Assembly: GCF_019039035.1 (NCBI RefSeq)
Contig: NZ_JAHNZT010000013.1
Span: 1 to 64,000, forward strand
Direction of reading: 5' to 3'
DNA from: Citreicoccus inhibens
Lineage (GTDB): Bacteria > Myxococcota > Myxococcia > Myxococcales > Myxococcaceae
DNA: 64,000 bases
Every line of letters begins with the position of its first letter. Position 1 is the stretch's first letter. A program made the position numbers and the translations under genes. This document shows positions 55,236-62,934 of the stretch, one piece after another. Under the pieces are notes generated by a model. The model saw only the letters and a list, made by a program, of their open reading frames with translations. It did no database searches and was not told the DNA's origin.

Positions 55236-56212
55236 CGGGGCGCCGGCACCTTGCGAGCAATCTCTTCCAGGAGGTGCGCCGCCTCGTCCCGAGCGGACAC
55301 GCCCTGGACCGCGCTGCGCAAGAGGACGCGGTGGGCCCAGCACGGCACGAGCAGCGCCCGCACATCGCCGGGCGTGACGAAGTCCCGCGCCTCCCACGTC
55401 GCCCGCGCCCGCGCCGCCGCGCCAAGCGCCAGCACCGCGCGCGTGGAGGCACCTCGCTCGATGTCGCCGTGCTCCCGCGTCGCGACCGCCAGCCGCACCA
55501 CGTACTCCGCCACCGCATCGTCCAGGCGCAGCCCCGCCGCGTGGGCTCTCAGCGCGGAGACCTCCTCGGGGCCGGAGACGGCCTCCACCGCGTCCAGGGG
55601 GGCATGGGCGCCCCGGGTGGACAAGAGCCGCGCCTCGACGTCCGGGGCGGGAGGCCCGAGCGACAGCCGCATGAGGAAGCGGTCGAGCTGGGAGTCCGGC
55701 AGCGGGTACGTGCCAGAGAAGTCCACCGGGTTCTGGGTGGCCACCACGGTGAAGGGCGCCGGGAGGGGCAGGGTGTTGCCGTCCATCGACACCTGCCCCT
55801 GCGCCATGGCCTCCAGCAGCGCGGACTGGGTGCGCGGCGGCGCGCGGTTGAGCTCATCGGCGAGGACGAGCTGCCGGAACAGGGGGCCGGGGCGGAAGGT
55901 GAAGGTGGCAGTCGGTGCGTGGAACACCTGGGCGCCGAGGATGTCGGCGGGGAGCAGGTCCGCGGTGAACTGGATGCGCGCGAAGGACAGCGCGCAGGCT
56001 CGGGCGAGCGCCTCGGCCAGCGTCGTCTTCCCCACGCCCGGCACGTCCTCCAGGAGCAGGTGCCCACCGGCGACCAGGCACGTCACCACATCCTGGACCT
56101 GGGTGGGCTTTCCTTGCACCGCCCGCCCGAGCTGGGCGGCGATCCGCTCCATCGCCGAGCGCGCGGATGTGGGAGTGAGAACAGGGGCGAGGACGCGTGC
56201 GGGCTGAGTCAT
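55232..56212 (-). CDS. MoxR-family AAA ATPase
   Basis: The 326-residue AAA+ ATPase has the Walker A EDVPGVGKTTLAEALARA, Walker B LVLADELNRAPPRTQSALLE and sensor 1 FTVVATQNPVDFSGTYPLP; a family lid domain follows. MoxR ATPases serve as chaperones for maturation of partner proteins, here probably DUF58 and transglutaminase partners. It is the first gene of a three-gene operon with overlapping start and stop codons. Confidence 0.95.
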   Translation of the reverse strand: MTQPARVLAPVLTPTSARSAMERIAAQLGRAVQGKPTQVQDVVTCLVAGGHLLLEDVPGVGKTTLAEALARACALSFARIQFTADLLPADILGAQVFHAPTATFTFRPGPLFRQLVLADELNRAPPRTQSALLEAMAQGQVSMDGNTLPLPAPFTVVATQNPVDFSGTYPLPDSQLDRFLMRLSLGPPAPDVEARLLSTRGAHAPLDAVEAVSGPEEVSALRAHAAGLRLDDAVAEYVVRLAVATREHGDIERGASTRAVLALGAAARARATWEARDFVTPGDVRALLVPCWAHRVLLRSAVQGVSARDEAAHLLEEIARKVPAPR

Positions 56213-56314
56213 CCGGCGGCGGACTCTAGCCCACTCGCTCCCGGGTCGGCATACCGGACGAGGCCGCCGTCCGCTGATGGACGCCCGCCCGCCGCCCGGG
56301 TCGGGCGGGGCGGC

Positions 56315-56641
56315 TCAGGCCTGAAGGACTTCCTCGGGCGTGTAGTAGGGCTGGCGGGCAGCGGACGACACGCTCACGCCAAAGTAGCGAAACATCCGCT
56401 CGTGGTGGGTGGCCAGCCCCCTCAGGCGCACTGGCCGCTCGGCCAGCCCGCACGTCAACACGCCCACCGCGCTGTCCTTGAACTCGCGCAGGTGTGCGAA
56501 GTCCAGCACGACCTCGCACTCCCGCAGGGCCTCCAGCGAACTGCGCAACTCGAGCGCGGTCCGCCCGTCGAGCGTCCCTTCCAGGCGCAGGGTGACACTC
56601 CCCCCCGCCTCCTCCTCCCGGTGAATCTGCAGCCCCGCCAT
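56315..56641 (-). CDS. STAS-like domain protein
   Basis: The 108-residue protein from ATG 56641 (GGGAGAG upstream) has a STAS-like pattern: SVTLRLEGTLDGRTALELRS, then CEVVLDFAHLREFKDSAVGV with the conserved Ser. STAS proteins act as anti-anti-sigma factors or in other signalling. No anti-sigma kinase gene is adjacent. The C-terminus (FRYFGVSVSSAARQPYYTPE) is not typical. Confidence 0.75.
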   Translation of the reverse strand: MAGLQIHREEEAGGSVTLRLEGTLDGRTALELRSSLEALRECEVVLDFAHLREFKDSAVGVLTCGLAERPVRLRGLATHHERMFRYFGVSVSSAARQPYYTPEEVLQA

Positions 56642-56800
56642 GCTGTGCTCTCCCGTGGACCTCTTCACAACACCGTGCATCCGGCGACGCACCCGTCACC
56701 GGGCGCGAACTCTGCGCCCGGCCTCCGGCGAAGTTCAGTCCCAACCCGGCAAACTCGACGAGACTGTCGGCCAGCGGGCGGAGCACGTGTCACGCAGGCA

Positions 56801-57538
56801 TCAACCCTCCCGGTCATCCGTCTGCTGTGTCGCGCGCAGCGTCAGCTCGCGGGCCTGTTTCGCCTTCAACTTCCGAAACTCCTTCACGACCTTGGCGGGA
56901 TAGCCGGCCATGAACTTCACGCGCCGCTCCCGCCTGGCCAGGATGCGCTGGGCCAGCCCCGGCCCCGCGTTGTAGGCCACCAGGGCGCGCTCCAGCGTGC
57001 CGAAGCGTTGGATGAGGTCCGCCAGATACGCCGTGCCCAGCTCCACGTTGGTCTCCGCGTCGAACAGGTTCGTGCGCCGCCCCAGCCGGAAGCCCGCCTT
57101 GTTCGCCAGGTACGTGCCGGTGTTTGGCATCACCTGCATGAGGCCCATGGCCCCCACGTTGGACACTGCATAGTTGTTGAACGAACTCTCGCAGTGGATG
57201 AGCGCCACCACGAGCAGCGGATCCAAGTGGTTGCGATCCGCCTCGCGGATGATGGCCACGGACAGCCGCCGCTGCTGCCGTGCCGTCAGTCCAGAAGCCC
57301 GGACGGCCTCCACCACGCCCAGGCGCTCGGCGTCCGCATAGTGCGAGTCGTCCGAGGACTCCCGGAGCTTCTCCTGGATGGCCTTGAGCTCCGCCTCGCG
57401 CTGGGCCAACTGCTGGCGCAGCGCGATGACCGCGGGAGCTTCACCGAGTGCTTCCTCCGGAGGCATCACGGGAAAGGCCCTCGCCCCACTTCCCACGAGC
57501 AACGCCGCCGCCATGGCCACCCATCTCCAGCCCCGCAT
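56801..57538 (-). CDS. Lytic transglycosylase, SLT domain
   Basis: The 245-residue protein from ATG 57538 has a signal peptide (VAMAAALLVGSGARAFPVMP), a short coiled coil (about 30-60) and an SLT domain with the catalytic Glu in LVVALIHCESSFNNYAVSNV, then GLMQVMPNTGTYL and LVAYNAGPGLAQRIL. It is a peptidoglycan-cleaving enzyme, probably secreted to the periplasm. It is separate from the larger Slt-like protein at 35722-38181. Confidence 0.9.
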   Translation of the reverse strand: MRGWRWVAMAAALLVGSGARAFPVMPPEEALGEAPAVIALRQQLAQREAELKAIQEKLRESSDDSHYADAERLGVVEAVRASGLTARQQRRLSVAIIREADRNHLDPLLVVALIHCESSFNNYAVSNVGAMGLMQVMPNTGTYLANKAGFRLGRRTNLFDAETNVELGTAYLADLIQRFGTLERALVAYNAGPGLAQRILARRERRVKFMAGYPAKVVKEFRKLKAKQARELTLRATQQTDDREG

Positions 57539-57825
57539 CACGCCCTCCCCGACACCCGACCCCATGTCGCTCGCGCCGCCCTCGTCACTTCAAAGGCTCG
57601 GCGCCAAGCAGGCGGTGTGCCAGGACGTGGGGCAGCAAGAGGGCCTCGTGCGGCGTCCGGTGCGCGACATCTCAAGGGAGTCGGGCGGGCCGTTTGCCCG
57701 CGAGGGGGCAGGGAAGTTCCCACCGTGGGGCATGGCCGTTCCCACCGTGTTGCCGGGCTCCACGGTGATTCCTAGCTTCGCGACCAGTCAATCCCGCGAG
57801 CGGGCGAGGGCAGGGGAGGCGAGGC

Positions 57826-57984
57826 GTGTACTGGACGATGGGCATCATCCTGATGGTGTTGTGGGTGCTGGGGATGATCAGCGGCTCGACGGAGGGGCAC
57901 TGGGTGCATCTGTTGTTGTTGTTCTCGCTGGTTGCGCTGGTGTTGGGGGCGGCCAGCACGGGGCGCAGTCGGGGTTGGGCGTGA
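57826..57984 (+). CDS. Small membrane protein, lmo0937-like
   Basis: A 52-codon gene from GTG 57826 with GGGAGGCGAGG upstream. The product has two hydrophobic helices (MGIILMVLWVLGMISG, then WVHLLLLFSLVALVLGAA) and a short basic tail, the pattern of the lmo0937 family of tiny membrane proteins. It is too short for most gene finders. It overlaps the next start by four bases (GTGA), implying coupling. Confidence 0.7.
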   Translation: MYWTMGIILMVLWVLGMISGSTEGHWVHLLLLFSLVALVLGAASTGRSRGWA

Positions 57985-58544
57985 GCCGGGAGCTGGACGT
58001 GGCGCGGCTGGAGCTGCCGCGCGACGAGAAGGGCTTCGTGCGCCGCGAGTGTCCCGCCTGTGGCCGGACGTTCAAGACGCGGCCCAGCCGGCATGATGCC
58101 CACGCGGTGCACCGGCGGTTGACCTCGCTCTTCCCGTTCGAGAACGCGCACGAGAGCGGGGACTCCGAGGGCCCGCCGTGGTGCTGCCTGTACTGCGGCC
58201 ACAAGGCGCCCACGGATTCGTGGTTGACCACCGAGCAGCACGTGCATGTCGAGCGCGTGGCCCGGGCCTGGGCCAATCACGTGCGCTACGAGCAGCTCGC
58301 GCACGTGACGCGGACGCTGTCGCAGAACCCTCGGCCCACCTTCGTGGTGGTGCCGCCCGAGGACCTGCCGGGGCCCATGCCGCCGGACTCCGAGTCCCTG
58401 CGCGTCATCCCCATGGTGTGCTGCGGCGAGGACGTGCAGGCCCTCTGGGAGTGGGACAGCGCGCTCTACTGCCCGCGATGCGGCGCGCACCACGGGGGGC
58501 TGAGCGGTCGGCAGCAGATCCACCTGCGCTTCATCCAGGAGTAG
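57981..58544 (+). CDS. Zinc-ribbon protein, function unknown
   Basis: GTG 57981 gives 187 residues. Three Cys-pair knuckles are seen: CPACGRTFKTRPSRHDAH, CCLYCGHKAPTDSW and ALYCPRCGAHHGG. There is no membrane segment or signal peptide. The family is not one I recognise; similar proteins with this knuckle pattern seem restricted to myxobacteria. It is translationally coupled to the tiny membrane protein. Confidence 0.78.
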   Translation: MSRELDVARLELPRDEKGFVRRECPACGRTFKTRPSRHDAHAVHRRLTSLFPFENAHESGDSEGPPWCCLYCGHKAPTDSWLTTEQHVHVERVARAWANHVRYEQLAHVTRTLSQNPRPTFVVVPPEDLPGPMPPDSESLRVIPMVCCGEDVQALWEWDSALYCPRCGAHHGGLSGRQQIHLRFIQE

Positions 58545-58580
58545 ACGCTCCCGGGCGCGCCGGGCAGTCTCCCCGGCGCG

Positions 58581-59645
58581 ATGAGGAACCTCTGCCTGGG
58601 GATGGTGGTGCTGGCCGCGCTGTGGGGGAGTCTCGCGCGCGCGCACGACGCGGACATCCTCTATGCCCAGGCCCGTCGCGAGGGACCGGATGCCTCACGG
58701 GTCCAAGAAACGGTGACGCTGACCGCGAACACGCTGGCGCTGCTCGTGCCCGTGGACGCGCACGGCTCGCTCACCCAGGCCGAGCTGAACGCGCGCGCCG
58801 ACGCCCTCTCGGTGGGCGTGTGGGACGCGATGCCGATGACGGCCGGTGGCAAGGCCTGCGTTCGAAGTGGCCAGCGCGCGTGGCTGCGCGACGCCTATGT
58901 GGAGTTGAGCGCCACGTTCGAGTGTCCCCCGGGTCCGCTGCGGCAGACCTTCCGGCTGCTCGCGGTGTTGCCGGCCAACTACCGCGTCGTGGTGGGCAGC
59001 TTCCTCGAAGGCGATGGTCCGGGCGCGCTGTTCGCGGACGCGGCGCAGCCATCCGTGATGTTGCCTGGGCCCGGCGAGTCGGCCAGTCGCGTGTCGGGCC
59101 TGGGCGGGTGGATCTCCCTGGGCATCCACCACATCTTCAGCGGGGTGGATCACCTGGCCTTCCTGTTGGCGGTGCTGCTGGTGGGGGGCTCGTTCCGGCG
59201 CGTGTTGTTGCTGGTGACGTCGTTCACGGTGGCCCACTCCTTGACGCTGGGGGCTACGGCGCTGGGGTTCGTGGTGTTGGATGGCGCCCGGGCCCGCTGG
59301 GTGGAGGCGGCCATCGCGGCGTCGATCATCTATGTGGCCGTGGAGAACCTCGTGCTGCGGCGCCACGAGCACCGCGCGCTCGTCACGTTCCTGTTCGGCC
59401 TGGTGCACGGCTTTGGCTTCGCCAGCGCGCTGCGCGAGCAGGGGCTGGGGCAGGACGTGGTGTCGGGGCTGTTGGGTTTCAACCTCGGCGTGGAGGTGGG
59501 GCAGGCCGTGGTGGTGGCGGTGTTGCTGCCCGTCCTGCGCATGGTTCAGCGGCGCCCCACGCTGCATCGGCGCACCGTGCGATTCCTCTCGCTTGGCATC
59601 CTCGTCGCTGGTGGCTACTGGATGGTCCAGCGGGCCCTCGGTTGA
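58581..59645 (+). CDS. HupE/UreJ-type membrane protein
   Basis: The 354-residue protein has a signal peptide (MVVLAALWGSLARAHDADIL), an extracytoplasmic domain of about 150 residues, and a C-terminal half of six or so membrane segments carrying the HupE/UreJ_2 motifs: GIHHIFSGVDHLAFLLAVLL, TSFTVAHSLTLGATALGFV, FGLVHGFGFASALREQGLG and GVEVGQAVVV. Members may handle metals such as nickel, but no hydrogenase or urease genes are near. The His-rich segments could bind metal. Confidence 0.88.
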   Translation: MRNLCLGMVVLAALWGSLARAHDADILYAQARREGPDASRVQETVTLTANTLALLVPVDAHGSLTQAELNARADALSVGVWDAMPMTAGGKACVRSGQRAWLRDAYVELSATFECPPGPLRQTFRLLAVLPANYRVVVGSFLEGDGPGALFADAAQPSVMLPGPGESASRVSGLGGWISLGIHHIFSGVDHLAFLLAVLLVGGSFRRVLLLVTSFTVAHSLTLGATALGFVVLDGARARWVEAAIAASIIYVAVENLVLRRHEHRALVTFLFGLVHGFGFASALREQGLGQDVVSGLLGFNLGVEVGQAVVVAVLLPVLRMVQRRPTLHRRTVRFLSLGILVAGGYWMVQRALG

Positions 59646-59699
59646 ATCCCCAGGAGGCCGTTCCTAGCTTCCCTCGGAAGAGGGTGGGGAGGGACGCTG

Positions 59700-60167
59700 A
59701 TGGGTGCGAGGCATACGCGGTTGGCAGCGGCGCTGGCCGCCGCGTGGGAAGCAGAGGTCGTGTCCGCCCGACGCATGACGGCGTTGGCGGAGCGCATGGG
59801 GGACGCGCGCGTACGGGCACGGCTCATGGTGCTGGCGGCCTTCTGTCGGGCGCATGCCTCGCGCCTGCTGGCCCGACTGGCAGCGCTGGGCCGCGGCCCG
59901 CTCCCCGTTCCCCCCGAGGACATCGAGCTGGGTGCGGACACCGTGCTGGAGCTGCGCCGCGAGGGCGCCTTCGCCCGTGTCTCCGCCACCCGCTACGAGT
60001 CCACCGCCGAGCTGGCCCGGCAACAAGCGGACCTGTCCTCCGCTTGGGTCTGTGAGCTCAACCGCACCGAGGAGCAGGACCGCGCCCGGGAGCTCCTGGC
60101 CCTGGCGGAAGGGGCGCTCGCCGGAATTTCCATGGATGCCGCGGCCGCCGCGCCAGCGGATTCCTGA
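59700..60167 (+). CDS. Helical protein, function unknown
   Basis: The 155-residue protein is almost all helix-forming and Ala/Arg/Leu rich (LAAALAAAWEAEVVSARRMT, then LLALAEGALAGISMDAAAAA), perhaps a four-helix bundle. No family or motif was recognised. Codon use matches the neighbours, supporting a real gene. Confidence 0.65.
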   Translation: MGARHTRLAAALAAAWEAEVVSARRMTALAERMGDARVRARLMVLAAFCRAHASRLLARLAALGRGPLPVPPEDIELGADTVLELRREGAFARVSATRYESTAELARQQADLSSAWVCELNRTEEQDRARELLALAEGALAGISMDAAAAAPADS

Positions 60168-60212
60168 GTCTCGGGCGTGCACGGCCGGTGACAGTCCCGG
60201 CGCCTTGGGCGT

Positions 60213-60995
60213 ATGAACCCGCCCATGGCGAAGGAGAGCTACAACGATCTCATCTTCCAGCTCGGTGACCTGGCGCGCGATCGATTGCCGGGCAAGCCGG
60301 GCTGCCCCCGTTCCATGGACCGCGTGTTCAAGGCCGAGGAGGCCGTGGTGGCGAGCCGCGATCAGCTCGCCGCCATGGAGCAGGAGATGAACGACGAGGA
60401 CGCGGCGTTCCAGGACTTCCTCGCGCATCAGGAGGAAGAGCGGGGCGGCCACCAGGCGATTGTCACCAAGTGGAAGAAGGCCGTGGACTCCGTGGAGGGC
60501 AAGGTCCGGGGGCTGCGCAAGACGCTGACCAACAAGCGCGCCGACTACCGCTACGCCCAGTTCGGCTTGAAGCAGATGGAACAGAAGATGGAGGACCTGG
60601 AGCTCATCACCCAGGACGCGGGCCGGCTCGACCTGGCGCGCCAGAACCTCAAGAAGAACCGCATCACCCAGATGCGCCTCGCCCGTGAGATCGAGGACCT
60701 GGAGCACCAGGTCGCCACGGCGCTGACGCCCTTCCCGGGGCAGCCCGGCGCCGCCGGCATCCTGGCCCACAAGCGCCTGCTGGAGATGGAGGACGAGCAG
60801 GAGGCCCGCAAGCTCGCCCACGACGAGCGCATGGCCGAGTTGGATCAATCCATCGGCACCCAGGAGGAGGCGGTGAAGGCCTCGGAGGATTACCTCGATC
60901 AAGCCCTGTTCCTTCTGGGCGAAGAGGTGTATTCCCTGCGCGTCGCGGACGCGCAGCTTGCGCCGTTCTACCCTCGTCTGGATCGCGCACAGTGA
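60213..60995 (+). CDS. Coiled-coil protein, function unknown
   Basis: The 260-residue protein is strongly charged, with long heptad-like segments (VASRDQLAAMEQEMNDEDAA, then FGLKQMEQKMEDLELITQDA). ATG 60213 is used; ATG 60225 is an alternative. No family was recognised. It directly precedes the relocated rplC, which has its own promoter. Confidence 0.75.
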   Translation: MNPPMAKESYNDLIFQLGDLARDRLPGKPGCPRSMDRVFKAEEAVVASRDQLAAMEQEMNDEDAAFQDFLAHQEEERGGHQAIVTKWKKAVDSVEGKVRGLRKTLTNKRADYRYAQFGLKQMEQKMEDLELITQDAGRLDLARQNLKKNRITQMRLAREIEDLEHQVATALTPFPGQPGAAGILAHKRLLEMEDEQEARKLAHDERMAELDQSIGTQEEAVKASEDYLDQALFLLGEEVYSLRVADAQLAPFYPRLDRAQ

Positions 60996-61013
60996 GGGGG
61001 CTCCCCGCCCGTA

Positions 61014-61045
61014 GTGCTTGACGTGGGGGGCGTGTCTGCTATCTT
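61014..61045 (+). promoter_or_regulatory. Promoter of relocated rplC
   Basis: GTGCTTG (61014) with -35 TTGACG (61018-61023), a 16-nt spacer and extended -10 TGCTATCTT (TATCTT 61040-61045). The match to a sigma-70-type promoter is good. The GTGCTTG and TGCTATC blocks recur before infA. The predicted start is near 61052, giving a leader of about 87 nt. Confidence 0.65.
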
Positions 61046-61058
61046 GCGCCGCTTCCTG

Positions 61059-61122
61059 GCGCCCGTGGGATGCTGTGCGGGCCAGTTCATTGATTTTATT
61101 GGGTTTTCAGCGCCACGGGCGC
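61059..61122 (+). promoter_or_regulatory. Structured rplC leader
   Basis: Perfect 10-bp inverted repeat GCGCCCGTGG/CCACGGGCGC (61059-61068, 61113-61122) encloses a 44-nt loop with an unusually AT-rich stretch for this genome. It ends eight bases before the Shine-Dalgarno GAGGA (61130-61134), so it may control rplC translation. Confidence 0.5.
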
Positions 61123-61138
61123 TCGCTGTGAGGACGAC

Positions 61139-61810
61139 GTGAAGGGTCTGATTGGCAAGAAGATCGGAATGACCCAGGTGTTCAACGACGAGGGCAACCT
61201 CGTTCCGGTGACGGTCATCGACGTCAACACCTGCCAGGTGATGGGCAAGCGCACCCCGGAGAAGGATCAGTACTCCGCGGTGACCCTCGGCTTCGGCGAG
61301 GTTCGCGAGAAGGTGCTGACCCAGCCGGTGCGTGGCTTCTTCAAGAAGAACAACGCCGCGCCGCGCCGCCACCTGAAGGAGTTCCGCGTGTCTCCTGAGG
61401 AGGCTGCGGGCTTCAACGTGGGCGACGCCGTGAAGGCGGACATGTTCGCGAAGGGCCAGCTCGTGGACATCACGGGCATCACCAAGGGTCGCGGCTTCTC
61501 CGGCGTCATGCGCCGCTGGAGCTTCAAGGGTTCGCAGACGAAGACGCACGGTACGCACGAGTACCAGCGTCACCCGGGCGCCATCGGTCAGCGTAAGACG
61601 CCGGGCCGTACGTACCCGAACAAGAAGATGCCCGGCCACTACGGCGTGGAGCAGGTCACCACCCAGAACCTGTCCGTCGTGGCGGTGGATGTGGAGAAGG
61701 GCCTCGTCCTGGTCAAGGGCGCCGTCCCGGGCCACAACGACGCCATCGTCTACGTTCGCCCCAGCATCAAGGTGGCGATGCGCGAGCAGCACAAGGCCGC
61801 GCGCGGCTGA
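61139..61810 (+). CDS. rplC: 50S ribosomal protein L3, outside the S10 cluster
   Basis: L3 is an early 50S assembly protein near the peptidyl-transferase centre. GTG 61139 follows GAGGACGAC and gives 223 residues: GLIGKKIGMTQVFNDEGNLV at the start, GRGFSGVMRRWSFKGSQTKT in the middle, and the Gln-containing QRKTPGRTYPNKKMPGHYG near residue 156. Length and motifs are normal and there is no sign of decay. It stands alone between unrelated genes with its own promoter, leader hairpin and terminator; its normal place between rpsJ and rplD is empty. Confidence 0.98.
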   Translation: MKGLIGKKIGMTQVFNDEGNLVPVTVIDVNTCQVMGKRTPEKDQYSAVTLGFGEVREKVLTQPVRGFFKKNNAAPRRHLKEFRVSPEEAAGFNVGDAVKADMFAKGQLVDITGITKGRGFSGVMRRWSFKGSQTKTHGTHEYQRHPGAIGQRKTPGRTYPNKKMPGHYGVEQVTTQNLSVVAVDVEKGLVLVKGAVPGHNDAIVYVRPSIKVAMREQHKAARG

Positions 61811-61843
61811 TTCACGCAGCGCGTCTGTTCCCGAGCGCGACCG

Positions 61844-61894
61844 ACGCCCCGTCTCCGGGCCCTTCCAGGGTGCCGGGCGGGGCGTTCGTTTTTT
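61844..61894 (+). terminator. Rho-independent terminator of rplC
   Basis: Stem ACGCCCCG/CGGGGCGT (61844-61851, 61878-61885), extended internally by the complementary CGGGC/GCCGG-type region, followed by TTCGTTTTTT. This is the clearest intrinsic terminator in the window. Confidence 0.8.
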
Positions 61895-62106
61895 CAGCCC
61901 TGGGGGACTCGGAAGCGTTCGGCAGTGGGCGGGAGGGGCGCGCGGGGTGGAAAGTCCTGCAACCCGGGGCGCCCTCACCTTGCCGCGAGGGGGCGGCGTG
62001 TGCACATCGCTGTGCCACGGAAGAGGCCTGATCGGTGACGCGGGCTTCGCGTTGGGGGAGGCTCGGCCTCTCGCACACGGCGGCCCCCCCGGGCCGGGCA
62101 GGAGCC

Positions 62107-62925
62107 ATGAAAGCACGCTCGTTTCGCGTTCTCACTTCGCTGCTCGCCACGCTGACGGCGCTCGGGGCTGCCGCCCAGGAGGAGGGCGTCCTCGACTCGG
62201 CGGTCGTCCGCAATCGGCTGTATCGCCCGGCGGGGCATCCGGAGCTGTCGTTGTCGGTGGGACTGCCGGTGCAGACGCACCTGACCGCCCACTACTTCTT
62301 CGACGTGGGGTTGGCCTACAACCTCTTCGACACGCTCGCGGTGGAGGCCCGTGCGGGCTACGCGGCCAGTCGCCACACCGGGTTGGCGCGCTCCATCTCG
62401 GAGAGCTTCCTGGACCGGCAGGACAAGAAGATCACCGACGAGCTCGAAGACCTCTGGCAGATGAACTTCCATGGGGTCGCGGGTGTGCGTTGGGCGCCCG
62501 TCTACGGGAAGTTGAGCCTGGTGTCGGACATCCCGGCGCACTTCCAGGCCTACCTCTGGGCGGGAGGTGGGGTGGGCTCGTTCAAGCGCAAGTCCGTCAT
62601 CCAGTGCTCACATGTGGTGGACCGCACGGCGGGCGTCTGCGACGACCGGACCTCGCTGGATGATCGCGGCACGGCGCGCGAGGACTTCTGGGTCCACGAG
62701 ACGCGCGTGGCGCCGGTGGTGTCTGGGGCGCTGGGCTTCCGCTTCTTCATCCTCGACAAGCACGGCGTGAAGCTGGAGGTGCGCGATTGGATCTTCCGCG
62801 ACAGCTACCGCGTGAACCTGCTGCGGGATGACTGGGAGGCCGGCCGCGAGACGGGGGAGAAAGCCCCCAGCCCTGGACTCACGCACCTGGTGCAGTTCGA
62901 CCTTGGCTACACCTTCTCCTTCTAG
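62107..62925 (+). CDS. Outer-membrane beta-barrel protein
   Basis: The 272-residue protein from ATG 62107 has a signal peptide (LTSLLATLTALGAAAQEEGV) and alternating hydrophobic strands with aromatic ends (TAHYFFDVGLAYNLFDTLAV, then LVQFDLGYTFSF at the end), typical of an outer-membrane barrel of eight or so strands. The C-terminal Phe is a barrel-assembly signal. Two Cys (IQCSHVV, GVCDDRT) may form a disulfide. It is nine bases upstream of a second barrel gene. Confidence 0.82.
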   Translation: MKARSFRVLTSLLATLTALGAAAQEEGVLDSAVVRNRLYRPAGHPELSLSVGLPVQTHLTAHYFFDVGLAYNLFDTLAVEARAGYAASRHTGLARSISESFLDRQDKKITDELEDLWQMNFHGVAGVRWAPVYGKLSLVSDIPAHFQAYLWAGGGVGSFKRKSVIQCSHVVDRTAGVCDDRTSLDDRGTAREDFWVHETRVAPVVSGALGFRFFILDKHGVKLEVRDWIFRDSYRVNLLRDDWEAGRETGEKAPSPGLTHLVQFDLGYTFSF

Positions 62926-62934
62926 GCCGGCCCC

